DNA from: an uncultured Ruminiclostridium sp.
GTDB lineage: Bacteria; Bacillota; Clostridia; Oscillospirales; Ruminococcaceae
Assembly (NCBI GenBank): GCA_910579265.1
Contig: CAJTTE010000001.1
Coordinates: 236,267-300,266, forward strand
Reading direction: 5' to 3'
DNA: 64,000 nt
The translations under genes and the position numbers were made by a program. Shown here piece by piece: positions 1 to 9,404 of this stretch; the first letter of the stretch is position 1, and each line of letters opens with the position of its first letter. The notes beneath the pieces are model-generated. The model saw only the letters and a program-made list of their open reading frames with translations. It was not told where the DNA came from and did no database searches.

Positions 1-13
1 TGTTCTCAAACAT
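1..13 (-). CDS. 5' end of an unidentified gene (runs off the window)
   Basis: Only the start is visible: an ATG at 13 reading M-F-E-N leftwards. It is preceded by a purine-rich ribosome binding site (GAGGAAG, about 10 bases upstream) and by a good promoter at 49..77 on the same strand. The product cannot be named from four codons. It lies just downstream of miaA on the same strand but has its own promoter. Confidence 0.5.
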
Positions 14-48
14 TTCAATATCTCTTCCTCTTTAGACGGTTTGAGGTT

Positions 49-77
49 ATTATACCACAGTTTCAATCAAAGTGCAA
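49..77 (-). promoter_or_regulatory. SigA-type promoter for the leftward gene at the window edge
   Basis: On the minus strand the sequence reads TTGCAC, a 17-base spacer, then TATAAT. It lies about 35 bases before the ATG at 13, in the gap after miaA, so the next gene can be transcribed independently of the mutSL-miaA block. Confidence 0.65.
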
Positions 78-150
78 TACCCAAAATCAATAAATCCTTA
101 AATTTTCATTAAATAAGCTTACGGAAATATAACTGTGTAAAACATGAAAA

Positions 151-1110
151 TCAAAGCCTTCCGAATTCCGAATCCGTCTGCTGTTTTGACAGTTCTTCCG
201 AAATTTCCGAAACAACATCATCTCCTATTCCGTTTCCGGCCGGTATTCTGTTGAGCCGGCTTTCCCTGCCGAACCATGTCAGCTGTCTTTTAGCATAGTT
301 GCGCGTAGCCTGTTTAAGCTTGTCTACACATTCCTCAAGACTTTTTTTACCGTCGAAAAAAGGTTTAAGCTCCTTATATCCTATTGCCTGAGCCGAAGTT
401 ACATAATCATCATGGGTAAAAAACTCCTCCGCCTCCTTCAATAATCCTGCTTCCAGCATTTTGTCGACCCTGTTGTCAATACGTTCGTAAAGTATCTCTC
501 GCGGATAATCCGGCATCATGAAAAAAGGTCTGTAGGGACTGCCCTCGCTGCGGCTTTTTTCCTGCGCCTCACTTATCGTGATTCCGCTGATGTGATAAAC
601 CTCCAAAGCACGTATGATTCTGTTAAGATTATTGGGATGGAGTTTAAAAGCGGTTTTCGGGTCGACCTCTCTCAGCTTTTCCCATAAAGCCGTATTTCCT
701 TTTTTTTCGGCAAAATGCTTCATTTCTTCACGAAAATTTAAATCACTGCCGGTATCGTCAAATTTAAGATTATTAACAAGGGACGAAATATAAAGCCCCG
801 TGCCTCCTACGATAACGGGAAGCTTCCCTCTTTCGCGGATCATGCTTATGCAGCGGCTGGCGTCCTTTACATAATCTGCCACGGAATAAGTCCTGTTAGG
901 CGGCAGAAAATTGATCATGTGGTGAGGAATTCCGCCCATCTCTTCTTCTGTAGGCTTTGCGGAAGCGATTTCCATGCCCTTGTATATCTGCATGGAATCC
1001 GCCGAAACTATTTCTCCCCCTGATTTTCGGGCAATTCTTATACCGAGCTCTGTTTTGCCCGAAGCGGTAGGACCGCATATGACCGCAACGAAAATCTTCT
1101 CTTTTTCCAT
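151..1110 (-). CDS. miaA: tRNA dimethylallyltransferase MiaA
   Basis: Transfers a dimethylallyl group to N6 of adenosine 37 in tRNAs that read UNN codons; the product is the substrate of MiaB, also encoded in this window. The 319-residue length is normal for MiaA. The P-loop GPTASGKT sits at residues 13-20, followed by the family motif SADSMQIYKGM and, near residue 100, GGTGLY. It is the last gene of the mutS-mutL-miaA order, 25 bases after mutL, an arrangement common in Clostridia. Identification is secure. Confidence 0.97.
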   Translation of the reverse strand: MEKEKIFVAVICGPTASGKTELGIRIARKSGGEIVSADSMQIYKGMEIASAKPTEEEMGGIPHHMINFLPPNRTYSVADYVKDASRCISMIRERGKLPVIVGGTGLYISSLVNNLKFDDTGSDLNFREEMKHFAEKKGNTALWEKLREVDPKTAFKLHPNNLNRIIRALEVYHISGITISEAQEKSRSEGSPYRPFFMMPDYPREILYERIDNRVDKMLEAGLLKEAEEFFTHDDYVTSAQAIGYKELKPFFDGKKSLEECVDKLKQATRNYAKRQLTWFGRESRLNRIPAGNGIGDDVVSEISEELSKQQTDSEFGRL

Positions 1111-1135
1111 ATGCTAAAATTTTTATCCGAAACGA

Positions 1136-3100
1136 TCACTGTATACGTCCGAAATTCCTTTCAATATTATACTTGGATATTGTCGTAATAATTGGTCTGC
1201 CATGAGGACAATAGCGTATTTCCCTGTTTTTCCATATTCTTTCCGCCAATATTTCAAGCTCCTTTGCGGATGTTGTTTCATTTGCCTTGATAGCACCCTT
1301 ACAAGCCGAGGTATGAAAAATATCGTCAAAAAGCATTCCTTCTATATTCTCGCCTCCGTCAATAAGTATTTCGGCTATTTGTTCAACAACATCCCCGATC
1401 GGTCTGTTCATAAGCATTGAAGGAAATCCCGTAATCTCAACCTCTTTATCTGTTCTGAAAAAAAGATCTATTCCAAGGCCTTCAAGATAGTCCGCATTAT
1501 CCGAAAGCGCTGTTATTTCCTCAATAGAAAGAGGAACCGTTATGCTTTCCGCGAGAATCTGAGAACTGCCCGAAATCTCTTTTTTAAGCTGTTCAAACCT
1601 TATACGCTCATGGGCTGCATGCTTATCGATAAAAATTAGCTCCTCCCCGCATTCGCACAGTATATAAGTTTTGAAAAGCTCTCCTATAAATTTAAGCTCT
1701 GCTTTATATTGTTCCTCAACTATGGGATCCGGTATCTGAATTTTCTTTTCATCCTCTGTTCCCGCCCGTATAAAACTTGAACTGTTTATAAATTCATAAT
1801 CATGAAGTTCGGCTTCCTTTTTTCCGGTATCAAGAAGCTCCTGGACATATATGTTTTTAGGCGGTAAAGGTTTATAAACGGCTTTAGAGCTGTTGAAAAC
1901 ACCTGAGGTTCTTTCATCGGTACGGTTTTCCGGATACGGCGTGATCTCTTTTCTATCCGGAATATCTGAATGACCTTCCGTCTTTTTTTCAAATACGGAT
2001 GAATAAGCACCATCCGTTTTCTTTTCTTCCGCATCCATGTTTTTTATATCCGGACTGCTGTCAAAAGCACTATTCCCCTCATGATGCCCCTTGCCTAATA
2101 GAATTTCCTTATTATTTTCTCCGTTAAGTATGCCGTTCTTTACGGAAAGGTAAACAGTCTCAAAGATCTTTTTTTCATCTGCAAACCTTACCTCCGTTTT
2201 GGAGGGACTGACATTTACGTCAATATCCGACGGCGGCATTTCGATATTAAGAACACAAGCGGGGAATTTACCCGTCATAACCGAATTTCTGTATCCCTCC
2301 TCCAGCGCTGCCATACACGTGGTATTGCGTACCCATCTTCCGTTGATAAAAAAATACTGCATCTGCCTGTTTGAGCGGCAGGCATATGGGATGGAAATAT
2401 ATCCTTTAACGGAAATATGGTTGTGCTCATAATCCGCTTCGGTAAGCGTGCCTGCGAACTGTTTTCCGAAAACAGAATAAACGGCGGAATAAAGTTTTCC
2501 GTCTCCCGAAGTAACACGAACGGTTTTATTGTCGCGTATAAATGTAAAAGCAATATCCGGATAGCTTAACGCCAGCTTGTCAACGACGGATTGGACATAA
2601 TTTCCCTCGGTTACGTCTTTTTTCAAAAATTTCAGCCTTGCCGGAGTATTAAAAAAAAGATCTCTCATTATTATTGTGGTACCGTCCGGACAGCCCGAAT
2701 ACTCATAAAGAGTCTCTTCTCCGCCCTCGATCTTATATGCTGTCCCCAGCTTATCCTCGGCCCTTTTGGTCAATATATCTATTTTTGCAACGGCCGCGAC
2801 CGAAGACAGAGCTTCTCCCCTGAATCCTAAGGTAAGTATATTTTCAAGCTCCCCGGCCGAAGAAAGCTTACTGGTTGCATGTCTTAAAAAAGCGGTGGGA
2901 ACATCGTTATATGATATCCCGCAGCCGTCGTCAGTAACCCTCATATAAGTTATCCCGCCGTTTTTTATTTCAACGCAGATTCTTTTTGATCCGGCGTCTA
3001 TAGCATTTTCCACAAGCTCCTTTACCACCGAAGACGGCCTTTCAATAACCTCCCCTGCGGCAATAAGCTCATAAACGCTTTTATCAAGCAGCTTTATCAT
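1136..3100 (-). CDS. mutL: DNA mismatch repair protein MutL (endonuclease type)
   Basis: Works with MutS in post-replicative mismatch repair. The 654 residues begin with a GHKL ATPase domain: ELVENAIDAGS near residue 30, DDGCGI near 58 and GFRGEALSS near 94. A variable linker spans roughly 340-460. The C-terminal domain carries the metal-binding endonuclease signature in the form DKHAAHERIRFE, an ACKGAIKANE motif and CPHGRP near the end. This is the nicking form of MutL found in bacteria that lack MutH. Start ATG at 3100 follows GAAAGGAT. It is same-strand with mutS, but a 592-base gap separates them. Confidence 0.97.
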   Translation of the reverse strand: MIKLLDKSVYELIAAGEVIERPSSVVKELVENAIDAGSKRICVEIKNGGITYMRVTDDGCGISYNDVPTAFLRHATSKLSSAGELENILTLGFRGEALSSVAAVAKIDILTKRAEDKLGTAYKIEGGEETLYEYSGCPDGTTIIMRDLFFNTPARLKFLKKDVTEGNYVQSVVDKLALSYPDIAFTFIRDNKTVRVTSGDGKLYSAVYSVFGKQFAGTLTEADYEHNHISVKGYISIPYACRSNRQMQYFFINGRWVRNTTCMAALEEGYRNSVMTGKFPACVLNIEMPPSDIDVNVSPSKTEVRFADEKKIFETVYLSVKNGILNGENNKEILLGKGHHEGNSAFDSSPDIKNMDAEEKKTDGAYSSVFEKKTEGHSDIPDRKEITPYPENRTDERTSGVFNSSKAVYKPLPPKNIYVQELLDTGKKEAELHDYEFINSSSFIRAGTEDEKKIQIPDPIVEEQYKAELKFIGELFKTYILCECGEELIFIDKHAAHERIRFEQLKKEISGSSQILAESITVPLSIEEITALSDNADYLEGLGIDLFFRTDKEVEITGFPSMLMNRPIGDVVEQIAEILIDGGENIEGMLFDDIFHTSACKGAIKANETTSAKELEILAERIWKNREIRYCPHGRPIITTISKYNIERNFGRIQ

Positions 3101-3692
3101 CGAAAAATCCTTTCACCAACAAAAATTGATCAGGTTATACCAGTGATCGTTACATATCATTAAAACTTATGCTGAAATAATTCTTAATATTATACCGGGT
3201 TACTTTTAAGAACACAATTGATATTTTTATTACAATTTCTTTATGATGCTTTGCATTTGAAAAGTTATTTTAACTTACGAACAAATTTAACTTACGGAAA
3301 GTAATCGCTGAAAACTCAAATTTTATTTTTTATGCTGCAATTGTATACAAAATATCGGGAAAAAAATCAAAACGCTACCAAAAGGATTGGTTAGCACTGA
3401 CTAACCAAAACGATTTTAAGCCATTTTTAAGCAGTCCTTATTTAAAAAATAAAAATTTCACCCTTGATTTTCCGCATTAAACCGCTTTGTAATTTCAAAA
3501 AACCGTCCTAAAAAAAGAGTAAGCTATAACTAACTGATATTACACCTATAACCCAAAAATTTCCCTTCCCTAAAAGAAAAAGCGGAAATAATTAATGTTA
3601 GATTTTATATAAAAAAGAAATAAATAAAAAATTGATCTTATAGCAGCCTTACATTATATTTTTCGGAGCAGCTTAACCTTAGTAAAAAACGA
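3101..3692. other. AT-rich gap between mutS and mutL
   Basis: Almost 600 bases with no credible reading frame. It holds one copy of a 34-base dispersed repeat (3389..3422) with a small internal inverted repeat. The rest is A/T-rich with no clear terminator or promoter. Confidence 0.6.
3389..3422 (-). repeat. 34-base dispersed repeat, copy 1
   Basis: The reverse complement matches 17198..17231 at 32 of 34 positions. The core is a short hairpin, GGTTAG-N6-CTAACC. Both copies lie in long gene-free gaps and have the string TAATGCGGA roughly 60 bases to the side of the TTAAAA end, so the related unit may be longer and degenerate. Confidence 0.7.
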
Positions 3693-6311
3693 TCAGACAA
3701 GCGCCTTCATTTCCTCCAGCGCCTTCCATGCTTCTTTAGGCGTCAGATCATCCATATCAAGATTCTTTATTCTTTGAATAACACTGTTCTTATTGATCTC
3801 CGAAAAATCGATCTGTTCCTTATTTTCCGCTTCGTTCTTAAGCTCGGATTCCAAATCGATACGACTGTCCCGTTCCATATCGGAAAGTGCGCTTTTAGCG
3901 GCCTCGATAACCTTTTTGGGAAGCCCTGCCAGCTTAGCTACCTCAATACCGTAGCTGTCATCCGTTCCTCCCTCCACGATCTTATGAAGAAACTTTATAT
4001 CATCACCCTTTTTAACGACAGCAACGCTGAAATTACGAATGCCTTCATTTGTTCTTTCAAGAGCAATAAGCTCATGATAGTGTGTGGCAAAAAGTGTTCT
4101 GCAACCGATATTACGTCCGTTGATATATTCCGCCACTGCCTTGGCTATACTTATTCCGTCAAACGTAGATGTTCCTCTTCCTATCTCGTCCATTATAACA
4201 AGACTGTTTCTGGTAGCTTCATTCAGTATTTCAGCCACCTCGTTCATCTCAACCATAAACGTTGACTGTCCCGCGGAAAGATCGTCGCTTGCTCCGACAC
4301 GCGTAAAAATTTTATCAACAACACCTATACGGGCATATTTTGCCGGAACAAAGCTTCCTATCTGAGCCATAAGAGTTATAAGGGCAACCTGTCTCATAAA
4401 GGTGGACTTGCCCGACATATTGGGACCGGTTATCATAAGAAGCCGGTTTTGTTTCAGATCAAGATATGCATCATTGGGTGTAAACGGAACATCAGAGAGG
4501 ATCCTTTCCACGACGGGATGTCTCCCTCCCTTGACCTCAATAACGTTTTCAAGAGTAATATCGGGTTTTGTGTAATTATTTTCAATAGCAGCCTGCGCAA
4601 ATCCCGCCAGTACGTCTACATCGGCGATCCCCTCTGCCGTACAAAGCACCGAAGCCATTTTTTCTGAAATAAACTGTCTTATCTCACCGAATATTTTTGC
4701 TTCGAGCTTCAGTATACGCTCGCCTGCGGTAAGCAGCTCCCTTTCAATATCCTTAAGCTCTTCGGTTATATATCTTTCACCGTTTGTAAGTGTCTGTTTC
4801 CTGATATAATTTTCGGGGACCTGATCTGCGGCGCCCTTGGAAACCTCGATATAATATCCGAAAACGCGGTTAAAGCCTACCTTAAGAGTTTTTATTCCGG
4901 TATTTGCTTTTTCGCGCTCTTCTATTTTTTCCAGCAGCTCCCTGCCGCCTCCCGTAATACTGCGCAAACGATCCAATTCCTCATTGAATCCGTCTTTTAT
5001 GTATCCTCCGTCACGGGTGTTTATGGGAGGATTATCCGAAATCGCATTTTCAATAAGAATGGTTATTTCATCATGAGAACTGATAGCTTCGTTATATTTT
5101 ACAATAAGCGGAGAATTAAATTCATCCAAAGCTTTTTTAAGTCTCGGAAGCTTTCCGCAGGTTTTTCCCAATGCATATACGTCGCGCGGTGAAGCGACCT
5201 TATAAACAATTCTTGACATAAGCCTTTCAAGATCATATATACCTTCAAGGCTTTCTCTCAGCTCACCCAATGCGGATATATCGGCTGAAAGGTTTTCCAC
5301 TGCATCAAGACGCCTTATAATATTTATCTGTTTCATTAAAGGCTGGCTGATTATCTGCTTGAGCCTGCGCTTTCCCATTCCGGTCTTGGTCTTATCCAGC
5401 ACCCAAAGCAAAGAACCCTTGTATTCCTTGTTCCTCATTGTTTCCGTAAGCTCAAGGTTGCGGCGTGTAGACAGATTAAGCTCCATATACTCGTTTCCGC
5501 CGTGAACAATAAACTTTATCGCTCTTTTGATTTCGTTTTTATATGTGGAATTTATATAGTTAAAAAGCGCGTATACCGCTTTTTGGCAAAGTATCATGAC
5601 ATCGGGTATGATCCCGCTGTTTTCGGAAATAAACTGATCATTTAAAGCCTGTGTATTATCAGGCTCAAAGCTTTCATCGGACAAAACGTCTCCTATGCTG
5701 TTTCCCAGTCTTGCGGTTATAAACGAATGAACGTCTTTAAGTTCAAGAAAATCACTGTTAAAAAGAAGCTCTACCGGCATATAGCTGCCCAGTTCCCCTA
5801 TGATTCCTTTAACAAGCTCAGCCTGGTTTTTTCCGGTTTTTTCGAAGAGATGGAATTCACCCGTAGAGACATCTGCAAATACCATGCCACAGCTGTTTTC
5901 CTTATATAAAAGACAAAGAATATAGTTATTTCTGCTTTCATCAAGCATACCCTCTTCAATAACTGTTCCGGGAGTTATGATTCTTACTACCTCGCGTCTT
6001 ACAAGTCCCTTGGCAAGTGAAGGATCCTCCACCTGCTCGCAAATTGCCACACGATGCCCTACATCGATAAGACGTTTTATATACGACGTACTTGAGTGAT
6101 GCGGAACGCCGCACATAGGAACACCCGCTCTGGAAGTAAGCGCCAGATCAAGCTCCTTTGACACTCTTTTAGCATCTTCATAAAACATTTCATAAAAATC
6201 CCCCAATCTGAAGAAAAGCACATAATTGGGATATTCTTTCCTTATCTGCTGATACTGAGCCAGCATAGGGGTAGTTTTTTCTTCCTTTTCCAATTTCCAA
6301 ACCCGCCTCAT
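3693..6311 (-). CDS. mutS: DNA mismatch repair protein MutS
   Basis: Recognises mismatches and small loops and recruits MutL. The 872-residue length is typical. Near the N-terminus is the mismatch-contacting F-x-E motif in GDFYEMFYEDA, followed by the connector, lever and clamp regions. The ATPase domain has Walker A GPNMSGKST around residue 620 and Walker B LVIMDEIGRGTSTFDG around 695. The ATG at 6311 has no good ribosome binding site; a TTG six codons downstream (6293) is preceded by GAGGCGGG and gives a more family-like N-terminus, so the true start may be there. Confidence 0.97.
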   Translation of the reverse strand: MRRVWKLEKEEKTTPMLAQYQQIRKEYPNYVLFFRLGDFYEMFYEDAKRVSKELDLALTSRAGVPMCGVPHHSSTSYIKRLIDVGHRVAICEQVEDPSLAKGLVRREVVRIITPGTVIEEGMLDESRNNYILCLLYKENSCGMVFADVSTGEFHLFEKTGKNQAELVKGIIGELGSYMPVELLFNSDFLELKDVHSFITARLGNSIGDVLSDESFEPDNTQALNDQFISENSGIIPDVMILCQKAVYALFNYINSTYKNEIKRAIKFIVHGGNEYMELNLSTRRNLELTETMRNKEYKGSLLWVLDKTKTGMGKRRLKQIISQPLMKQINIIRRLDAVENLSADISALGELRESLEGIYDLERLMSRIVYKVASPRDVYALGKTCGKLPRLKKALDEFNSPLIVKYNEAISSHDEITILIENAISDNPPINTRDGGYIKDGFNEELDRLRSITGGGRELLEKIEEREKANTGIKTLKVGFNRVFGYYIEVSKGAADQVPENYIRKQTLTNGERYITEELKDIERELLTAGERILKLEAKIFGEIRQFISEKMASVLCTAEGIADVDVLAGFAQAAIENNYTKPDITLENVIEVKGGRHPVVERILSDVPFTPNDAYLDLKQNRLLMITGPNMSGKSTFMRQVALITLMAQIGSFVPAKYARIGVVDKIFTRVGASDDLSAGQSTFMVEMNEVAEILNEATRNSLVIMDEIGRGTSTFDGISIAKAVAEYINGRNIGCRTLFATHYHELIALERTNEGIRNFSVAVVKKGDDIKFLHKIVEGGTDDSYGIEVAKLAGLPKKVIEAAKSALSDMERDSRIDLESELKNEAENKEQIDFSEINKNSVIQRIKNLDMDDLTPKEAWKALEEMKALV

Positions 6312-6788
6312 AATAATTTATACTGCATAATCTGTCATTAACAGTAAATCCGAAATCCGTATCAATCGTTTTTTCACTTCAAAAGCAATGAACACGACGA
6401 TACTCAGCCATGGCTCTTAATTTAATCAACCGCCTTTGGATCTGCTTTTCAGCAATTACAATACGGCTTTATTGATTACATGAATAAGCTTAAAAATGTC
6501 TGTAGTTCCTATAGGAACTTTAAAAACAAAACCACGCTATGATAAATGATACTCCCGCTGTTTTTCATATAACGCTATACTTAATGTAGATCGCTCGTAA
6601 TTTTCATATCTACCGCAACAATCATTAACTCCGATGACAGAGTTCTGCTTGGAATGTCACCATAAATAAACCGTTTATTGCCTGCTCCGGCAATGAATCA
6701 ATATTATTTTATTAAAGCTTTGTATCATATCCGCCGTAAATTCCCGACAAAATACAGCAACACCGCATTAAATCGGTGTTGCCTGAAA
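6312..6788. other. Gap between ylbF and mutS
   Basis: About 480 bases without a convincing gene. A perfect 16-base palindrome, AGTTCCTATAGGAACT, lies at 6504..6519; it could be a protein-binding site, but nothing else supports that. mutS must be transcribed across or from within this stretch. Confidence 0.45.
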
Positions 6789-7202
6789 TTAATGACAGCC
6801 GCCGCAGGTAGAACAATCCGAAGTACAGTGACTTGCTTTATATTCACAAGTATCCGGATCTTCTCCCTCGCAGCTTAAAGATATTATATTCTGCACATCC
6901 TGTAAAAGGTTATCCATAGCATTTTTCATAACGGCAAAATTAGCCATATTCGGATTTCCCATAACCCTTTCATAACATGACTGAAGCTCTTTATTCAATC
7001 TTTGAACCTTATCGTCATCTCTGCTGCCGTCAGGTTTATTTGCTTCAAGCTGTAAATTTTCCCTTTTCAGGTTGAAATCGCCTATAAGCTGCTGAAGTCC
7101 CTCATCATTATCATTAGCTTCCTTGGCCGCCACATAGTCCTTATAACGGCTATCGTTTTGAATAGCCTTTCCAAGCTCCCTTGCTGCTTTAATTACATCC
7201 AT
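6789..7202 (-). CDS. YlbF/YmcA-family protein with Cys-rich C-terminal tail
   Basis: A 137-residue helical protein of the YlbF/YmcA (Ric) family. In Bacillus, these proteins form the Y-complex that binds Fe-S clusters and guides RNase Y-dependent mRNA maturation. The helical core occupies about residues 1-105. The tail carries seven cysteines within about 30 residues, including CTSDCSTCGGC, suitable for an Fe-S cluster or zinc. It starts 18 bases after miaB with a good site (AAAGGGAAAG) before ATG. The same neighbourhood occurs in Bacillus, where ymcA follows miaB (ymcB). Which paralogue this is (RicA or RicF) cannot be settled here. Confidence 0.8.
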   Translation of the reverse strand: MDVIKAARELGKAIQNDSRYKDYVAAKEANDNDEGLQQLIGDFNLKRENLQLEANKPDGSRDDDKVQRLNKELQSCYERVMGNPNMANFAVMKNAMDNLLQDVQNIISLSCEGEDPDTCEYKASHCTSDCSTCGGCH

Positions 7203-7220
7203 TGTCTTTCCCTTTCTTTA

Positions 7221-8624
7221 TTAGTTTATTTTTTCACCGATCAAGGCCCAATTGAGCGCCTGAGTGATTTTTACATCGACAAATTTTCCTATATCACTGA
7301 TATCTCCGTTAAAATCCACGATTATATTCTGTCTTGATTTTCCGTTATAATACTTATCCGATGTTCTTCCTTTTCCCTCGCATAAAACCCTGACAGTTTG
7401 TCCGATATACCTTTGATAGCTCCTGCTCCCGCATTCACCCTGTACTTCAAGAAGCTCTCTGAACCAGCGTCCTTTTTCCTCCGCAGGAATCGGATCCTCC
7501 ATAGCCGCTGCCTTCGTACCACTGCGCGGACTGAATATAAAAGTAAAAGCCGAATCAAAACACACCCGCTTCATAAGCCCCAAGGTTGCTTCAAAATCCT
7601 CTCTTGTTTCTCCCGGAAAACCAACAATAATATCGGTAGTCAGATTTAAATCGGGAATTTTTTTTCTCGCATAATCTACAAGGTTTAAATAATGCGCGCA
7701 ATCATAATGTCTGTTCATAAGCTTAAGTATTCTGTCGCTTCCGCTTTGCACCGGTAAATGAATATGATGACATATTTTTTTGCTGTCAGCTATAATATCT
7801 ATCAGCCTTTCCGTACAATCCTTAGGATGGGATGTCATAAACTGTATTCTGAATTCACCTTCTAATCCGTCAAGCCGCCTTAAAAGCTCAGGAAAATCAA
7901 CATCGGTTCCCTTTCCGTAGGAGTTGACATTCTGACCCAGGAGCAATATATCCTTATATCCTTTTTCAACGAGAGATGCTACCTCAGAGATTACATCCCC
8001 GGCCAAACGGGATCTTTCTCTTCCCCGTACAAAAGGTACGACACAGTATGTACAAAAATTATTGCATCCGTACATTATAGGTACGCTTGCCTTAAAGGCG
8101 CTTTCTCTTTTGACAGGAATGCCCTCTGCAATAACACCGTCCATATCCGGAATTTCGCAGATATTTCTGTTTTCAAAAATGCATTTACACAAAATTTCAG
8201 GAAAAGTGTGAAGTACATGAGTACCGAAAATAATATCTACAAAAGGGAATTTCTTTTTCAGCCTTAAAGCGGTTTCAGACTGCTGGACCATACAGCCGCA
8301 TACCGCAATTATAAGCTTTGAATTCTTTTTTTTCAGCTGTTTTAAAGCCCCGATATTGCCGAAAACTCTTTCAACCGCATTTTCCCTTACTGCACATGTG
8401 TTAAAAAGAATAAAATCAGCCCGGGTTTTATCATCGGTAAATCCAAAACCCATTTCCTCCAGCATTCCCTTTATCTTTTCCCCGTCCGTAACATTCTGCT
8501 GACAGCCGTAGCTATGAACAAAAGCCAAAGGCTTTTGTTCATAAGCATGAGTCATGGAACATACCTTTTGAGCAAAGTTCTTTTGCTCTATAAGCTCTTC
8601 TCCGGTTATTGCTTTAATAGACAA
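7221..8624 (-). CDS. miaB: tRNA-2-methylthio-N6-dimethylallyladenosine synthase MiaB
   Basis: A radical-SAM methylthiotransferase that adds the 2-methylthio group to i6A37 made by MiaA. The 467-residue protein has the N-terminal cluster cysteines (SYGCQQNVTDGE, NTCAVRENA, CGCMVQQ), the radical-SAM motif CNNFCTYC near residue 190 followed by RGRERSR, and a C-terminal TRAM domain from about 400. The start appears to be TTG at 8624, eight bases after GAAAGGAAG. It has its own promoter (8671..8699) and leads ylbF. Confidence 0.97.
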   Translation of the reverse strand: MSIKAITGEELIEQKNFAQKVCSMTHAYEQKPLAFVHSYGCQQNVTDGEKIKGMLEEMGFGFTDDKTRADFILFNTCAVRENAVERVFGNIGALKQLKKKNSKLIIAVCGCMVQQSETALRLKKKFPFVDIIFGTHVLHTFPEILCKCIFENRNICEIPDMDGVIAEGIPVKRESAFKASVPIMYGCNNFCTYCVVPFVRGRERSRLAGDVISEVASLVEKGYKDILLLGQNVNSYGKGTDVDFPELLRRLDGLEGEFRIQFMTSHPKDCTERLIDIIADSKKICHHIHLPVQSGSDRILKLMNRHYDCAHYLNLVDYARKKIPDLNLTTDIIVGFPGETREDFEATLGLMKRVCFDSAFTFIFSPRSGTKAAAMEDPIPAEEKGRWFRELLEVQGECGSRSYQRYIGQTVRVLCEGKGRTSDKYYNGKSRQNIIVDFNGDISDIGKFVDVKITQALNWALIGEKIN

Positions 8625-8670
8625 TGTGTTCTTCCTTTCGGATTATTTACCGTTAATTGTATTACAGTTG

Positions 8671-8699
8671 ATTGTAACATAAAAAAGACTTTTTTTCAA
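8671..8699 (-). promoter_or_regulatory. SigA-type promoter of miaB-ylbF
   Basis: The minus strand reads TTGAAA, a 17-base spacer, TACAAT, about 45 bases before the miaB start. The -35 box overlaps the stop codon of comF, so miaB-ylbF can be expressed apart from the recD2-comF genes upstream. Confidence 0.7.
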
Positions 8700-9394
8700 G
8701 TATTCTTTACGGTTTTGGCAAAAACCGCCGCGATTATCTTGTCAGCGCCTGCCGTCTTTAGTGTTCTTGCCGCTTCCGAAAGAGTACTTCCCGTTGTACA
8801 AACATCATCTACAACAAGTATTGTTTTTCCTTTAAGATCCATCCTGCCTCTAAATTTAAATGCATTATTCAAATTTTTGCGTCTGTCAGCTTCACCAAGG
8901 TTTTTCTGTTCAAGAGTATTCTTCGTCTTTACGAGAAGTGTGCGGCAGGGAGCTCCCGCAAGGCCGGACAGCTCCTTTGCCATTTCATACGACTGATTAT
9001 ATCCTCGTTTGTAGATGTCCTTTTTTCTCATTGGTACAAAAGTAATAATATCGATTTTTTCCATTTCTTCAACAGATGCAAGCTTGTCAAAAATACAGAA
9101 TGCCGCCGCAGACAAGGCATATCCGTTGCCTTTCCTTTTCATTTCACCTACAAGAGGAATGCTCACGCTGTCATAAGATGTTGCCGCCGCAAAACAGTCG
9201 ATATAAGGATATATCTCGTGTTCAGGAGGCAAAGAAAGCTTATCGGAGCATTCGGTGCAATAGTACTCGTCAAAAGGTATAATAGTGTTGCAGAAAGGAC
9301 ATCTGTTGGGATATAACAGATCCAATAGAAGCCTTTTCAAAAGATATAATTTCATTTTGAACTTTTTTCTTGTGGGAGTAACCATATTTTTCAT
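8696..9394 (-). CDS. comF: ComF-family phosphoribosyltransferase-like protein
   Basis: A 232-residue ComF homologue, in transformable bacteria linked to DNA uptake. It has an N-terminal zinc-ribbon (CPFC near residue 31, CTEC near 45) and a C-terminal type I phosphoribosyltransferase fold with the signature ILVVDDVCTTGSTL near residue 192. It starts 10 bases after recD2. Together with comEA (25.4 kb) and the pilus-like operon it hints at competence potential. The catalytic activity of ComF proteins is not established. Confidence 0.9.
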   Translation of the reverse strand: MKNMVTPTRKKFKMKLYLLKRLLLDLLYPNRCPFCNTIIPFDEYYCTECSDKLSLPPEHEIYPYIDCFAAATSYDSVSIPLVGEMKRKGNGYALSAAAFCIFDKLASVEEMEKIDIITFVPMRKKDIYKRGYNQSYEMAKELSGLAGAPCRTLLVKTKNTLEQKNLGEADRRKNLNNAFKFRGRMDLKGKTILVVDDVCTTGSTLSEAARTLKTAGADKIIAAVFAKTVKNT

Positions 9395-9404
9395 TTATTA
9401 CGCC

